A stretch of 64,000 bases of DNA. Source: Tubulanus polymorphus. Taxonomy: Eukaryota; Nemertea; Palaeonemertea; Tubulaniformes; Tubulanidae. The notes under the pieces were generated by a model. It was given only the letters and a program-made list of their open reading frames with translations, had not been told where the DNA came from and searched no databases. The stretch covers positions 25,748,650-25,812,649 of the forward strand of contig NC_134026.1 in NCBI RefSeq assembly GCF_964204645.1, in the 5' to 3' direction. Numbering within the stretch: the stretch's first letter is position 1; each line of letters begins with the position of its first letter. Below are positions 23,628-38,600 of this stretch, piece by piece. The position numbers and the translations under genes were made by a program.

Positions 23628-26600
23628 TTAATTCTGCTCCATGTTTTCTTCTTGTTTGATATTTTCGTCCGTATCATCTTCATCCATATCATCTTTATCC
23701 TTATCCGTGTCATCTTTTTGTGAAATGAGTAAAGCACAAGCCTCTTTCACAGCGTGATAGATGATATTTTTGACCTAAAATTACATAAACACTAGCATTA
23801 AATTATGAAATAACCCCTGAAAATCAGTATAAATACAACTAAGTCAAAACCTCCGAGGGTGATCGGGAAAAGTTGTGTTAATTCACCTGTAATTTGTCTT
23901 CATGATTACTGTGAGCATCTGACAATTGGCGAAATTCTTGCGTCAAATTGAAACAATGATCAAGATGTTCAGGTGAAACAAAGTCCTCGGCAACTTTAAT
24001 ACAACTGTGCAAATTCCGCACCTAAAAAAATAGAAAATATCAGTGAGTGATTGAACATGAGGAACATCAGCCAATACAGAGTATTTTCCCTGTCAATTGA
24101 TTCACAGATTCACAACAGAATCACAGTAGATTCGTACCTGATGTGGAGCTCCAGCAGGGATGAATACTGCATCACCCCAGCACTGTATGATAGTGTAACC
24201 AGTCACACTGTATTCTTTATACAATCGATCCCGCAATGTCAGATCAAGGTACCAACTCTGATCATGAATAGGATCGTGATCCGGCTCAACTGTCTCACCA
24301 TTCTCTTTGGCCACCTGTAAAAATTCTCAATCTTTATTTGCAAATTCTATACAGCAAAAAAACAGAAATATAAATCTATGTCCATATAACTAACCTTGTT
24401 CAGCAAATCACGAATCTTATCTGCATCTTGGGCATCATAGACATGCCACAGAGCTCCGGGTCTTTCATGTACCTCTCGTACACGACGTTTTGTTATGATG
24501 TCACATCCAGCCTCGTCAATAGCTTTCAATGCTGCAGCCTCGTGGTCAATACCCTTCAGATCATCGTTCGGGACACCGACATAGCACATTATATTTACAG
24601 CATCCGAAATGTCAATATGTAAATTTGTAGTACCTTCGTGTGGGAAACAAGCTGAGCCTGAGAATAAGAAAAAAACAGAATGTGTTTAAATTGCAATCAT
24701 ATTTCAGTCACAATAATGGCTGTAGAAGTATCTATGTAATACCTACATCAGTGAGACACACTTATGGTTAGAAATGTGTCAATGGTTCGAGGTGAAATGT
24801 TTCTATCGCATAGTTTTAAAAACCATTGGTTCATCAATACAAGATCTAACCAATGGTTAAACCACCATGCTTAGATATGCAATCCAATGAAACTTAGTCT
24901 AAATTGTAATGTAATACCTACATCAGTGAGACACACTTATGGTTAGAAATGTGACAATGGTTCGAGGTGAAATGTTTCTATCGCATAGTTTTAAAAACCA
25001 TTGGTTCATCAATACAAGATCTAACCACTGGTTAAACCACCATGCTAACAAATGCAATGTAATGAAACTTAGTCAAAATTGTAATGTAATACCTACATCA
25101 GTGAGACACACTTACGGTTAGAAATGTGACAATGGTTCGAGGTGAAATGTTTCTATTGCATAGTTTTAAAAAACCATTGGTTCATCAATACAAGATCTAA
25201 CCACTGGTTAAACCACCATGCTAACAAATGCAATGTAATGAAACTTAGTCTAAATTGTAATGTAATACCTACATCAGTGAGACACACTTATGGTTAGAAA
25301 TGTGACAATGGTTCGAGGTGAAATGTTTCTATCGCATAGTTTTAAAAACCAATTGGTTCATCAATAACCACTGGTTAAACCACCATGCTTATGAATGCAA
25401 TCCAATGAAACCTAAGTCTTAATTGTAATACCTACATCAGTGAGGCACATTTATGGTTAGAAATGTGACAATGGTTCGAGGTGAAATGTTTCTATTGCAT
25501 AGCTGTTAAAACCATTGGGTCATCAATCAACGATCTATCCACTGGTTAAACCACTGTGCCCTTACAATTTACAGAATTAGTGATAGAGAGATCAGAGTTT
25601 TTATATTCCCACTTACCATATGCATTGTACATCTTTGGTCCAAGATCGGGTTTCACAAAGAAATCAGGAAGTCGAGATGCAAGGTTAAGAATACCATTGC
25701 GACGTGTGTATTCAGGTAAGGGTAACCCTTGCATAACATCACTAAACCAGGCCGGTAAGAGGTCACGGAAATCTTCAGTCGGTGGCCAATCTTTCAATTT
25801 CAACATCATCGGTTCATTATCATCATCCGTTAAACGCTCTGGAAAATTGTCAACAATACAACATAAATTAATTCAATCATGACAGAATTGAGCCCAAGGT
25901 CTAGGAGGATACTCACTCTGCATGGTCTCGAATCCTTCCCAAAACACTTTCATCGGATGGCCAATGATTACGACACCGTTATGACAATTTACAAGGTCAT
26001 TCTCAAGTTGACCATACTCCTGAGAGAAAGCCTCCGGTCTCCACAGATGCTTATCCAAGTATTTATGACAACCAGAAACAAGAACAGGCTGAAATGAAAA
26101 AACAATCTCATGTTAGATTTTTACATAGATTTTTTTACTTTTGCAAAATATATTCATCGTACTCTAGGCATTCTTACCTGGCCCTGTTTCCATTGTTGCT
26201 GGAACAGTTTAACGTTGCCCTTATGCTGTGGATCGTGGAGTCGCAATAATCGTCCATCGCACAACCAGGAATGTGGTACATCTGGGAATAGCACACTAGT
26301 TTCAGTTAATGTATAAGTTCGAATAGGAGTATTACGTCCATACAGTATCTGACCACTACGTGGTTTGTAATGCAATAGTTTCGGACAAGTCTGCGATTGA
26401 AATTCAGTGTTGTGATCTTTCGGGAGACTCTTTTCTACGACGGATTGAATAATATCATCTAGCGTACTGTTCATCGCTTTCTGATTAACTTTTTTGTCAT
26501 TTTTCGCTTTCGTTGTTTTCGTGAGAAGTTCGCGCAACGTCGAACAGTTCGGTCCGCGTTTGTCGCCGCTATCCGAATCGATTTGTTTCTCGCGAGATTT

Positions 26601-29600
26601 TTCGCTGTCCATCGAAGCAACGTCGGCGAGGATACTGAGCGGGGATGCTGTTTCCGCGTTGTAAGACATCGATGTTTTGAGATCACTGTTCGGCGTTGAG
26701 CTGCGTTTTTTACGATGTCGTTTCGACGATCCATGATCTTCACCGATGCCATTCGCGATTGGTTTCTCAGTTTTAGAATCCGATGATGACGATGATATGT
26801 GATTGACAGCCGACAGAATTTGCTGACTGACACCATTCTTCGGCGTGACTTTGGACTTGCCGCACGGACAATTTGAGACAATGTTGTATTTATCTCGGAC
26901 CACGTGAATTAAATTCCCGAGATCCCACAGCACTGCAAATAAATTCATTCGTTATTTGAGCGACACAATGCATTGACAGTTATTAACATATGAATAGTGA
27001 TGTGTATTGTGGAAGTGTCACAGCTGTTATAAGAGTATGAGATCGATACCCGAGAACATTGATCAATACTTTATTAGTATACTGGGCTAAATTCTACAAT
27101 GTCTGGCATCATCTGCACTTCAAATTATCATGAATAAAGCGGCATTATGCTAACCTGTGGATGGTATGATCTGAGTGAGGACTAGTTTCTCGGGTTCATG
27201 ACCTTGTCGATTCGCGCTGCACGTGATCCAATCTGCCGTACTGTCATCCGATGTTTGTCGCTGCATTTTCACTTTGAAACAATCCAAACAGACGACAAAT
27301 CCACACTTGTGACAAACCCAGTGTATGTTAAAGAGAGTCGTGTCGCAAACGTCGCACATTTCACGTACACCTTGAACAGCTCGTTTCCAAGCTACTTCAG
27401 CTAAAATACAAACCATTGAATATATTATCTAATATTATCTAAATGTCCATTTACTCGAAACAATATTTACTGAGCATCGCCTTACCATTTTCTGGTGCCC
27501 AACTTCTGGCTTCTTTCTCCTGTTCAACTAATTCGCAAAATTTGTCGCCGACATGTTGTACGATATAACAGCCAACTTCAGCAGATAAACGTGGCGTTTG
27601 AGTATCTGAGAGTGAAAACATAATGAAACATTGATCAGACACCGCTTCGAAAGAGAACAATTTAATGGATGAATTGAGTTGATACTTACAGTTATTTACA
27701 TCAGGTGCCCATAAAGCCAGGTCATCGGCCTCTGCATCAGAAGGTGATGAAAATCCAGCCATTACTAATGTGCCTTTTTGGTTGTATTTCAAACGCCGGA
27801 AAGCGTAAAACCGACAAAAACTGTTGTTGACTTTTTTATTATTTTTTGTAACAGGAATGACTTTACACTCGCGACACTTGGCTAGCTTCGGCGTCACTTC
27901 CACACAGGACCCGTCCTGAAGAAACGGTTGTAGGCTTTTCTTTAATTGTGCGACTGTCATCTTAACTAATGGGCGTTCGACTACAGGAGCGGGAGGTTGT
28001 GCTGGTCCAGTTCCTGAAAATAAATGCATTGAATTATCAATTGAGCTCATACTAGGCTTTTCATAATACAGTAGTAATGATCTGTTTTTATAAAAAAACG
28101 TGTAATCATTAATCCAATTGTTGAATTTCTACCTGGCTTCTTCAACTGTTCTTTGTCTTTCTTCCTTCTTCCTCGGCGTTTTTGTGCGTCATCATCACCG
28201 GCACCATCTTTACCATTCGGTAAATCCATCGACGAAGAACCGCGCGTGTCTTCGTCATCCATTTTGACTTCGCCAGCATCGTTAGTCTTCACTAGTTTAC
28301 TACGACCCGTGCTATTGAGTTTAGAAGAAGTAGATGTTGTGCTATCGCTGTCGCTGCGTTGGCGTTTCGCAGTGGCGCTGCTCGGCCGTTTTGTCTTCAT
28401 TCTTCGTTTTCGCTGCCCGTTCTCTTCATTCTAAAAACAAATATCTATCGCTTTTAAAAGATAGTTCATCGATGCCAACAATAATAAGGTACGCCACATC
28501 ATTCTATTTTTATTGATGTTTTCTTACGAGCACTGTATAAATCAAATTTCTATTCTGGAAAGACATTTACCCTACGATCAAAACAAATATATTGGATATT
28601 GAATAGAAAGGCGCCAAAGTTATTCTATCCCCAAGCACTTCATACATATGAAGAATTCAAGGTCATTATATAAACAATTCATAGATGAGTATACCTCCCC
28701 GCCATCCACAGCAAACAGAAGCTTTTTATAGCAGTAGTCGTATTGATTATCGATTCAGTATTGCTGGTGGCGGCTGATAACGTAGCATTTGGTCGGTTCA
28801 TGTATAATTCATTACTTAACGATGAATGCCTGCAGCTACACCACTCTGAAGTCTACCTACCCAGTGAATACAACAATGAATAAACAATTTATAAACTAAC
28901 GCAAGAAATTACCTGAGGTTCACCCTCTGAGGCAGAAGTTGTAGAATCATCTTCTCGTCGGATCAGATCTTTCAAACCTCCATTTAACGAACTGATCGGG
29001 CTTTTACTTTCTCCTTCTTTAGTCGGCGAAATGTAAGAACAATTAACATAACAATCTTTCACTGCAGCTGGACTAGTCTTATTACTGTCACTTAAGTTTC
29101 CGGGATCGATAACTTTCGAATCGACTCCTGTAATGCTATGTTTGTCCTCATCGGAATGACGCTGTAACCAGGCCTTCTTCAGTTTCGGAGCGCTCGGAGC
29201 ATTGTTTGAACGACTCGGCGAAAAAGATGTTGTACTATTTGTTTCCGATTTAACGGAGTGCGGTGGTGGACTGGGTGCACTTAGTGTATCACTATCAGTG
29301 TCTATGATACCATTCGCAACTCGGTTAATGGTTTCCATTAATGAAGAGGTAGAGGTAGCCGAGACACTATTTGGTCGACTCGGTTGCGAGTCAGTTGTAC
29401 ATGTCGGTGTTACCGGTGAAGTAACAGTCGCAACTGCTGAAGTCGAGACAACTGATGGCGGATGATCGAGCTGTTTGTTTTTCATACGAAACTTCGGATG
29501 CCGTGAATTTTGCGTTTCGATATCTTGCAGGAATGCGTTATGAACAGTATTCTCGACGAATGACTTAAAGCTATCCATGAATCCAGTTGCTTTAGCAATA

Positions 29601-32600
29601 TGATGAGTTTGTGATGTCACTGCTGGTGTAACCGTGCACGTGGTTGGAGCTGAAGTGTTAGTTACAATGGACTGGGTACTATTTACAGGCGCTGATGTGC
29701 GCACCAAATTGACGGGTTCGTCTACTTTAGGCTTCTTACGTGGAATTGCTTCTTTCTGTAAACGATGTTTTTTCGCGGCCGCGTGTGCCTGCTGAGCGGC
29801 AGACGTTGCTGTCAATGTTGAAGAAGTACTAGTAGCACCACCCATTAACTGGGTCCGTAAAGTGTCTGCTGTATGTCGTGACGCACTTGAATACATCGGG
29901 TTTGGTACAAGACCTTGTTGGATTAAGTTATATGCATAGGCTGCGGTCGTATTCGCCGGCAGAGAAACAGGAGGCTGAGCTATAGTTGGTAATACATGGC
30001 TGCTCGTAGGTACACTGCTACCGAGAGATGAATGGCAGCTAGTCGGAATGCTATTACCTATGTGCGATTTAGATTTTTGCAATTCCATCGGTTGCCGAAC
30101 TGCCGCTGAGAGCTGCTGCGGTGAGGCTACATGCAATGGACTTTGTGAACGCGAAACTTTTACGTTATCAGGCCGTTGTTTATAATCTAAAGCACTGTCA
30201 TGGTTCGTGGCAAATGAATGTGAGTTGGGAGATCGCAATCGATCTTGTGGTTGTTGTTGCTGATGTTGCTGCTGCTGTTGCGGATGTCGACCATGCATCA
30301 TCAGATGTAACAAACGACTCTCTTGTGACATCAATGACAGTTTAGAGTCTTGTCCTTTGTTCTCGACAATCACCGAATTTTTACTATCTTTACTCGATGT
30401 CGGCGACACTTTAAGGTGCTCGGGATTCACCTTGACATCTGGTTTCTCCTCTTTCACCATAGCACTCGCGCGGTCGTTTGCTAAATGTTTCTGTAATTTA
30501 TCAGGGGTTATATACATTTGCTGGTACGGCTGATAGCCATACAGATTAAAGTTCGGCTCTTGTTTTATTTGATGTCCCGATGACACTGCCGCTGCCTGCG
30601 CTCGATAATAAGCATGCGTCGTTTTAAGGAATGCTTCCTGTGTTTTAGGATCACACGATTTAAGTTTTTCAGCGAGCGCTTTTTGCTGTAACTCGTGTTG
30701 TATCTGAATATGGTTCAGCTGATGCTGTTGTTGTATTGCTAGTTTTCGTTTCTCTTCTGTCTGTTTTTGCAGTAAATCCTGCTGACTTTCGATCAAAAGT
30801 TTATTCGCAAAGCCTTCCTGATACTTCTGTTCCGCTGCTTGTCGTTCGGTTGTGTCCTGGTCCTGAAACGTAATACAAGTAACCTATAAAACCTACTCGA
30901 ACAATGACAATATCACATGGAAATAACTATGATATTACATGCTTAATTAACTCTGAACTGTTCACGAAGAAATAACTGTGGTGTTGTTTGTAATGATTGC
31001 CTGATTATTCATAGTCGCAAAACCTTTTTTTCAATATCTCTATAATTATCTCAAGTGAATAGAAAAATTCAATCTATTTGAACCTTTTTGTTTACGGTAG
31101 TATCTTTCTGTTCTGATGCTGATGGTTGCATCGATGAAGGTTGTGGCTGATTCGCCGTCACTATTGTGGGCCGAGAAGCTAGTCCCAATCCCCAGACAGC
31201 ATTCGCTTGTGCCTGTAACAACACAAATTACAACACATCTGTCGAAAGGCATTTGGAATTCCTTAAGGCTAGATTAGTAGGAACACTTATAAATCTCAAC
31301 TAGTCTATATTAATAACTAGGTAAATTGATTAGACTAAATCGTAAGTATACGTAATATCAATCCTAGCTGAATGAAACTTCTCTGATTCAAGCATACGTA
31401 TTGAGACTATGTTAGTACAAAAATACCAGATTTTGTTAAATAGTCATTGATATATATTATCATTTTGTTTGATTGATCTACGTAAGAAGTTATATCTAGG
31501 CCTATATCAGGTGATAATAGTCAGCAGTAAGTCTGGTTCAGGTCAGCTTATCTCCGATAGAATACTGATGACCCTTTGTACTATGATTGAGCAAAGTAGG
31601 TGAGCTGTCTATTTCCCTATGAGCTGAGAAATAGTTATGTTAATTTATATTGATCGAACAGCTATTCCCAAGGCATATCGCTACAATGGAAATCAGCATT
31701 CCACTGTGAATACGCAAGTAGTCTAAGTCTGTTACTTGTCCCTGGAGGAGATAGATTGTGTAGAAATGGCTTTGTCTGAATTATCAATACCAAGAAAGCC
31801 TGTTACGCAGTATTGATTCATGTATATGTATGCATGAACATATAGCGGTATCAATAATGGTTCATATTAGACTTGATGGCATCTTACAAGCACAGACAAC
31901 TCAATATGCGAGATTAGCCTGAGGCTACACAAATCTACTACAAGACTAGCTATAAACACATGGTAGTTAGAGAAAATCTATTACATCTTCATAATCCTAG
32001 CAACATTTTTATCACAAAGCCATCATTTCATCATCCTCAAAATATCAAAAGTAAACATTTCAGATTCATAATTTTAGTTGTCATAAAAAGCTGGGATATG
32101 AACACGCACACACAGTTAGTGCTTAAAGCTTTATCAATATTAAAACCAGCAGCATAGAGTTAGTTAAGCATGCGTATCTATCATAGATAATAAACAAAAA
32201 TTCCTATTCTTCAATGTCAGAATTAATTCATAAACTTTTTAACAAATTGTGACCTTAGATATAATGAGTGAACAAGCAGTATACATATCAACGTTGATTC
32301 ATCGTGCATGCTCAATACAATGTACAATGCATATTCCACAGCACGTTTCTCACCAGCTGTTGTGCTCGATAATAGCACATCATATGCATCTGTTCTAGAT
32401 TCATTTACTAGAATATCATACTCGCTACGATGATATGATATGACATGCCATGTACTGTAGATAGAAGTGATACCTTTTGACTGGCTAGTTGTAGAGATTG
32501 TTTGAAGTGTTGGTTGACAGCGGCTGCGGCTGCTGCTGATTCCGTTAACACACGTTTACGTTCTAAACGTTCGCGTTCATCTCTTTCTGCGCGTTCTCTT

Positions 32601-35600
32601 TCTTTGCGTTCGAGTTGTTCTCTTTCTCTATCGCGTTCAGCTCGTTCTCGTTCTACGCGTTCCAGTTGGGCTTTCTCGCGATCTTTTCTTTCCCTACAAA
32701 AATGTCTGTACATTACTACTACGGCGACATTAGTATCCGATCAATTATCCGCATTATCAGACAGAAGACAGAAATGTTCACTAATGCGTCATATATCTGT
32801 GAATAAGAATATACAAAATGTCTAGCATACACTGTGTATGAGTACATCCGCCAATAAGAGATGAGAGTAGTGTGTATACACAACATACACAATAGCTTGG
32901 CTATTAGAAATTTAGGTCAACACTAGTAACACAATACAGGCTATATACAGGGACCTACTAAAATTAGATTAGCATAACAATTACACTGTAACCACAAACA
33001 TTATGTGGCCATACCTGCCCGATTTTGCCTAAGTGGGATGTTCTACATCTAAGATAAATTCCTTCAAGGTATTCATTTACTACCATGTATATAATCAAGA
33101 CTTAATAATATTCCAAGCAAGACGCGGATGAGCTGATGAAAATTACATATGTGGATGCTGGTTGTAGAAGGTCATACACTGGATGCCGTATCACCATAGC
33201 AACCAAGCCTCATTATGTAGGCAGCTAATGTAACATCTATCTACATGACACTTAGTCAGTTGGAAAACTAGTGACATATACCTATTCAGGCATACTTAGG
33301 AATGCAGTACTTGAAGCCATTTCTAACCTATGCGCATAAGAAAAACTTGTTGACCTTCGTTCAATTTGTTTTCACACTACAGACGCAGCAAACTGGTTCA
33401 AAAATATCCAGACGAAAAACCTTAGTGGTCTAATAAGACACTAAATTTATATTTAGAATTCATTAGATAAATGGTCTTACCTTTCAACGCGATCTCGTTC
33501 AGCATGTTCACGTTCTAAGCGCTCTCGTTCAGCACGCTCTCGTAATAAGTTCACTGGTATATCCCTTAATAGTTCGTCCTGGTATTGTGCTAACATCCAC
33601 GCAGGCGGTACTGGAATGGCCGGGTATTTTTGTTGCCATAGCAATTCTAACTGCGGCAATGTGACGTTACCGGGCAACGAATAAGAAAGCACATGTTGTG
33701 GAGGTTGCTGTAACAAATGGGCGGCAGGATACCCGAATGAGGCTTGTTGTAAAGCTGCCAGGCCCCTCGGGTCTAACGTATGCTGCATGTGCGGGCTCAT
33801 CGGACCCAGCTGATGTTTATAATGTAAAGGCGTCAGCATTGACTGCGATTGTTGATGAGATGCAGTAATGTGTGATGTTAGTCCATGATGACTGGCCGCT
33901 ATAGGTGTATGCACTGTAGGATAAGAAGATGACGGTTGAGCAGTGGGAGCTGCCGTTCCTGAATGCGTCGTCGAATGATGTTGCATCATGATGTGCTGAA
34001 GCGAATTGATCCGTCGTACTTCGGAATCTTTCTTCAACAACTCCGGATCGCGATAAACTTGTATCGGTTCGTTTTTATCGAACACTAACGGACTCGACGA
34101 AGTGTCTTCTTTCCTGTGAACATCTTCCGTAGTATGAACGCTAACCGAACGTTTGTCGTCGCTCGCGCGCGAAGAAACGCTTTGTCGTGAACTCGATCGT
34201 TCCTCTCCGAGTTCGGCGTGTACACTAGAACTCACACTGATCGGCGTTCCTGAAGTGCGTTCTGGATGCCGCGTATCGGAACAATGTTGGGATAAGGTAC
34301 AACCTTCGGTCAGCGATAGCCCTTGACTATCGACGGGTCGGTATTCGGACGCTACTTTTAAACTATCGACTGAAGATGTCGATGATATAGAAACTGTGCG
34401 TTTATCGTCGGCGCTACCGTTATTATTAAATTTACGGAACTGTTTCGCAATTTGGTCAGTTACTGAATGATTAACGTTTATATTCGCCGAAAGACTTTCA
34501 CTGGCCGGCAACGGTTTATCTTTCACCAAATTTTCTGAGAGCAAATGTAATTTCTTAAAGTGCATATTTTCGTCGCTTGTAGCTTGTTGATTCCTGTTCA
34601 TACTCTCTGACTCGACAGTCTTCAATTTCTGCTGTACGATACATTCCCGACGCACAGATTCAACTATACTATCCACTAAACTTTCATGCGCTTTATCATC
34701 GGAATCAGACTCAGTTGCGTCTTTTTTTAATGATTCACTATTTACTTCAACTTTACTATCTGAATTCACAACGCCGCTATTACAGGAATCAGTTGTGGAA
34801 GTAGATGCCACAGATTTTATTGCTTCTTCTGTTGAATTCCCGCAATGTTTGCTTTTCTTAGAATTTTCAGTCTTTTTCCTGAAACTTTTCAATGTTTTAT
34901 TTTGCAGGTTGTTGGTTTTATTCGTATGTTTGCTGTCTTTTTTCCTGTGTTCAGACTTCTTCACGCTCTGACTAATGACGGAAATGTTATTTACTGGTGG
35001 TTCAGATGGTTCTGACTTTGGCACATTGACAACACCAGAGTTATCACTAACAGAACTTGGCACATCAGATTGAACGGAATTAACTGTTTCGGTTTTATCG
35101 ACTACCAGGTCAGGTGATATACTCTCTACTGGTGAAGATAACAGTGCCTTTTTGACAGATTTGGCCTTCTTACTTCTACTACTTCTTTCTTTTGGAGGGT
35201 CCCTTTTATTATCTTTTACTGGTACTGGTTTAGCTGTAGCTAATTTCTCCTTTCTAAACACAGGTTGGTCAACTGGTTTTGGTGATATCTCTCTTTTCTC
35301 TGGTTTTAGAACCGTTATTTTGTCCGACTTCGGTTTCTTATTTGCTAATGGTAACGTGCTTTTCGTATCCTCTGTAAGCGGAGGTAGGGTCTCTGTTTTC
35401 CGTTTTCTATGCTCCTTAATAGATGGTTTTAGTTTTGTCCTCTCTGATACTCTTTCTGCAATATAGAAATTATACAGGATGATAAAATCAGAATAAACCA
35501 TTCGAGCATCAATAAAAATCTAGTATTACAAACCAAAGACAGTTCTTAAGAGCTGCTTAAAAGGACTTATTCTCTTTCAAACCTTCAAGGACTCTAGAAT

Positions 35601-38600
35601 TGGCAAACCCATAATTACTCAGTCTGGCCAGCTAATTAGTGATTGATGTCATTCTTCGAGATACACCAAAAGCGATACACCAGACAAGATAAATCGATAA
35701 ATCGATGTGTGCTCACTATAATACCCCAAGCAAATTTATTTTGTATATATGCTATTGACATTCTTACATACACCTACAGGAGAGGTGGAATAAACTCGGA
35801 ACTCTTTGTCAATTTATGCATGCATAAATGCCCCCGCAATATGATCGACATGGAGCTTTAAGTTGCTTTGACAATAGTGCTAGACGCGTATAATTCAAAT
35901 GCGCCCGGAGAAGCCGCTCTTTTGAATTCAACCAATATCAACGCAACTGAATTGAATCATAACTAGATTTTGAATCCTGTTATTTGTTGTATGGACTTCT
36001 TATCCAAATCTTCATACAGCCAGAGATAACTTAAAATATTATGGATAATAACGAGGTTATAAATGACTTGAAAACTGAATTCATATGGAAATATATATTC
36101 TGCCAAACAATATATTACAAAAAAAATTCATCATGTAACAGATTGGATAGTTATTGCCGTGACAAATTACTGACAATCTTGATAGACATAAAAATTACCA
36201 TTCATCTTATGATTATCAGGTAGTGGTTTTTATGAAGAGTTTGTACAGTTCTTAATTTCCAAATGTTTAGGGGCTTTGCTTTACTGATTCACAATGAATG
36301 AATGCACCTATGATAAACAAGTCCTGAACTTACAGGCCACAGAAATATCTCTATAGAACCAGGTGACAAAAAGCCTAGAATAAAAACATTTCTTCATTGC
36401 CAAATAAGGAAAGAGAAGGAGCGAAAGAGTACACTTCGGTTGACTGATTCACCAAGTCTATAAACTCGTCTCACACCATACAGTCTATTGACATAAATAA
36501 ATAGGAAATGTTGAACAAACAATGGCAGATACCATTTCATTTCACTAACCAGATAACGCATGAGCTTTGATATTAGAATTCTAAGCGCGCATTGACAATT
36601 ATCGAACAAATACATGATATCAGTATTATTCAACTGGTTCAATATAATTTGAATTTACATGCCATCCGAAAATACCATGAGAGTTGTACTGCTGGCTTCT
36701 ACGTAGTAGAAAAAGCTACGGCAAACAAAAAAGGCCTATTCAGAGAGGCTATTATCACGCATAAACAGCGTTCTAAATCGATCCATTTCCTTTCTAAGTA
36801 TTCATTAATAATAGATGACATCGTATTCAGACATGAATGACATGTATCCATGGCAACTACTAGTTTTTTTTCAATTGCTGTCATTTCTGAGAAATGAACG
36901 GGTTTGATATTACACGCAGTTGAAATAAGAAACCTCCTACTAAATATATATATATACATATATGTATTGCTATATCCAAGGCCTGAAGCAATATGAAAAA
37001 AGGCCGAGCACCTGAGGCAATATATACATACATACGCATATCAGGGAAAAATAATTTCTAACACAGTTCCACTATCTAGTGGTTCTTATTTTCTCATTAC
37101 CAAAGGGATAAGTTATCAATATGTAATGAGTCTCATCTATTTACTATCATCAATTAATAATTTTCACTAGTTGCTAGGTAGGTGTAAAGTTCACCTGTAC
37201 ACAATACATACAATGAGACATTCATATATGTGAATATACAATTAGAATATCTATGGTTTATCAAGACCTCGACAATTTATCACAATATCGAGACCATATG
37301 CCGATAACGCATAAATGTACCAGATGTACATACTTAGACCTACTACACGTTCTACATGTACAAACATATATTTATAAATTTTGTCATATCTAATGGCTTA
37401 TTTGAATCGCAAAATGATCTAATATCATCACATATTTTCAGCGCTATTTAAGCTATACTTAAATGTTTTCACCTGAATATCATTAAGATATTTTTCATAT
37501 GTTTCACCTACAAGTTCTTCCTATCGAATCAATCTCCCAGTTACTGGATTGTCTACAGCTAATGGTTTATTCCTCGGGCAATAATCAATCCTATGTGAAA
37601 TCTCTCTTACGTGTCACACCCATTGAATGATACAAATAACAATCTACATCGTTATTTATACCCTATATAAACATATCGTTAGAAATTCTGATTCAGCAGT
37701 TTCAAAATTTGATTAATAATGATACTAACCCTTTGAAGAAACTTGTGGTTGTTTGACTTGCAAACGTCTCGGTGGTCTGTAGTGTCCGACGTTGATTGGA
37801 CTTGAACCTCGATTTCGTGCTGCTGCCTATAAAACAGATAAAGGTCCGATAAGAATTCTGCTGACGACAACAATGACACACACACACACACACACATGTA
37901 GATAGCGCCTGAGGTCAAGGTCAAGTTCTATCACATTAGGACCCGCCACGCGGTATTCATTGATGAACGTGACAATGGTATTGCCTCACTATGCTTGGTT
38001 ACAATAAAACGAATGGTATGGACATAACTTGCACTAGAAACATATGATTACATAGATTGTCTTGGAGAAAATCAGAAAGCACTTTGTTGATTATCAATCC
38101 TTGCCGCAGGCTGGTGCCTATCCTCAGAATACCCGAGATAATTTCAAACTACACCACGCATATACAATGAATACATTGAACAACCGGTTTACAACTTCAA
38201 TCCTTGTCAGGTGAAGTTAACATTTAACAATTTTTACGCTCGCAGGGGAGGCAGGTTGTTTGAATTCTATTTTAGTCTGGAACTGCGCGACATTTTCAAA
38301 TGGATGTTTTCTGACGATCACAGCACTTATTACAACCACGGAAAACCGAGACCGAAATTAAATTCGAACTTGTCATCATTACTTGTCACCAATGACGCGA
38401 TATATTCTCAAAAATGTACACGTGTGTATCGTTAACGCCTCAATTAATTCCACGGACTGAAATCCTTAAAATAAATCTAAAACATGATATGCGTAGAAAT
38501 ATATCGAAACATATAATCACAATCTAAAACATGACGCAAAATGAATAAAAAATAATATCAAAATCTAAAACTGGAGAACGCATGAATATTTGATGACAAA

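Noticed and set aside
25120-25145. tRNA-like TPsiC string (ggttcgag) in the tandem array
   Set aside because: No matching acceptor stem, D-arm or anticodon arm at the right distance, and the string is simply part of the repeat unit.
25556-25882. 108-codon plus ORF
   Set aside because: Shadow of JMJD1C exon 18, which encodes the JmjC block [19 protein letters not shown] on the other strand.
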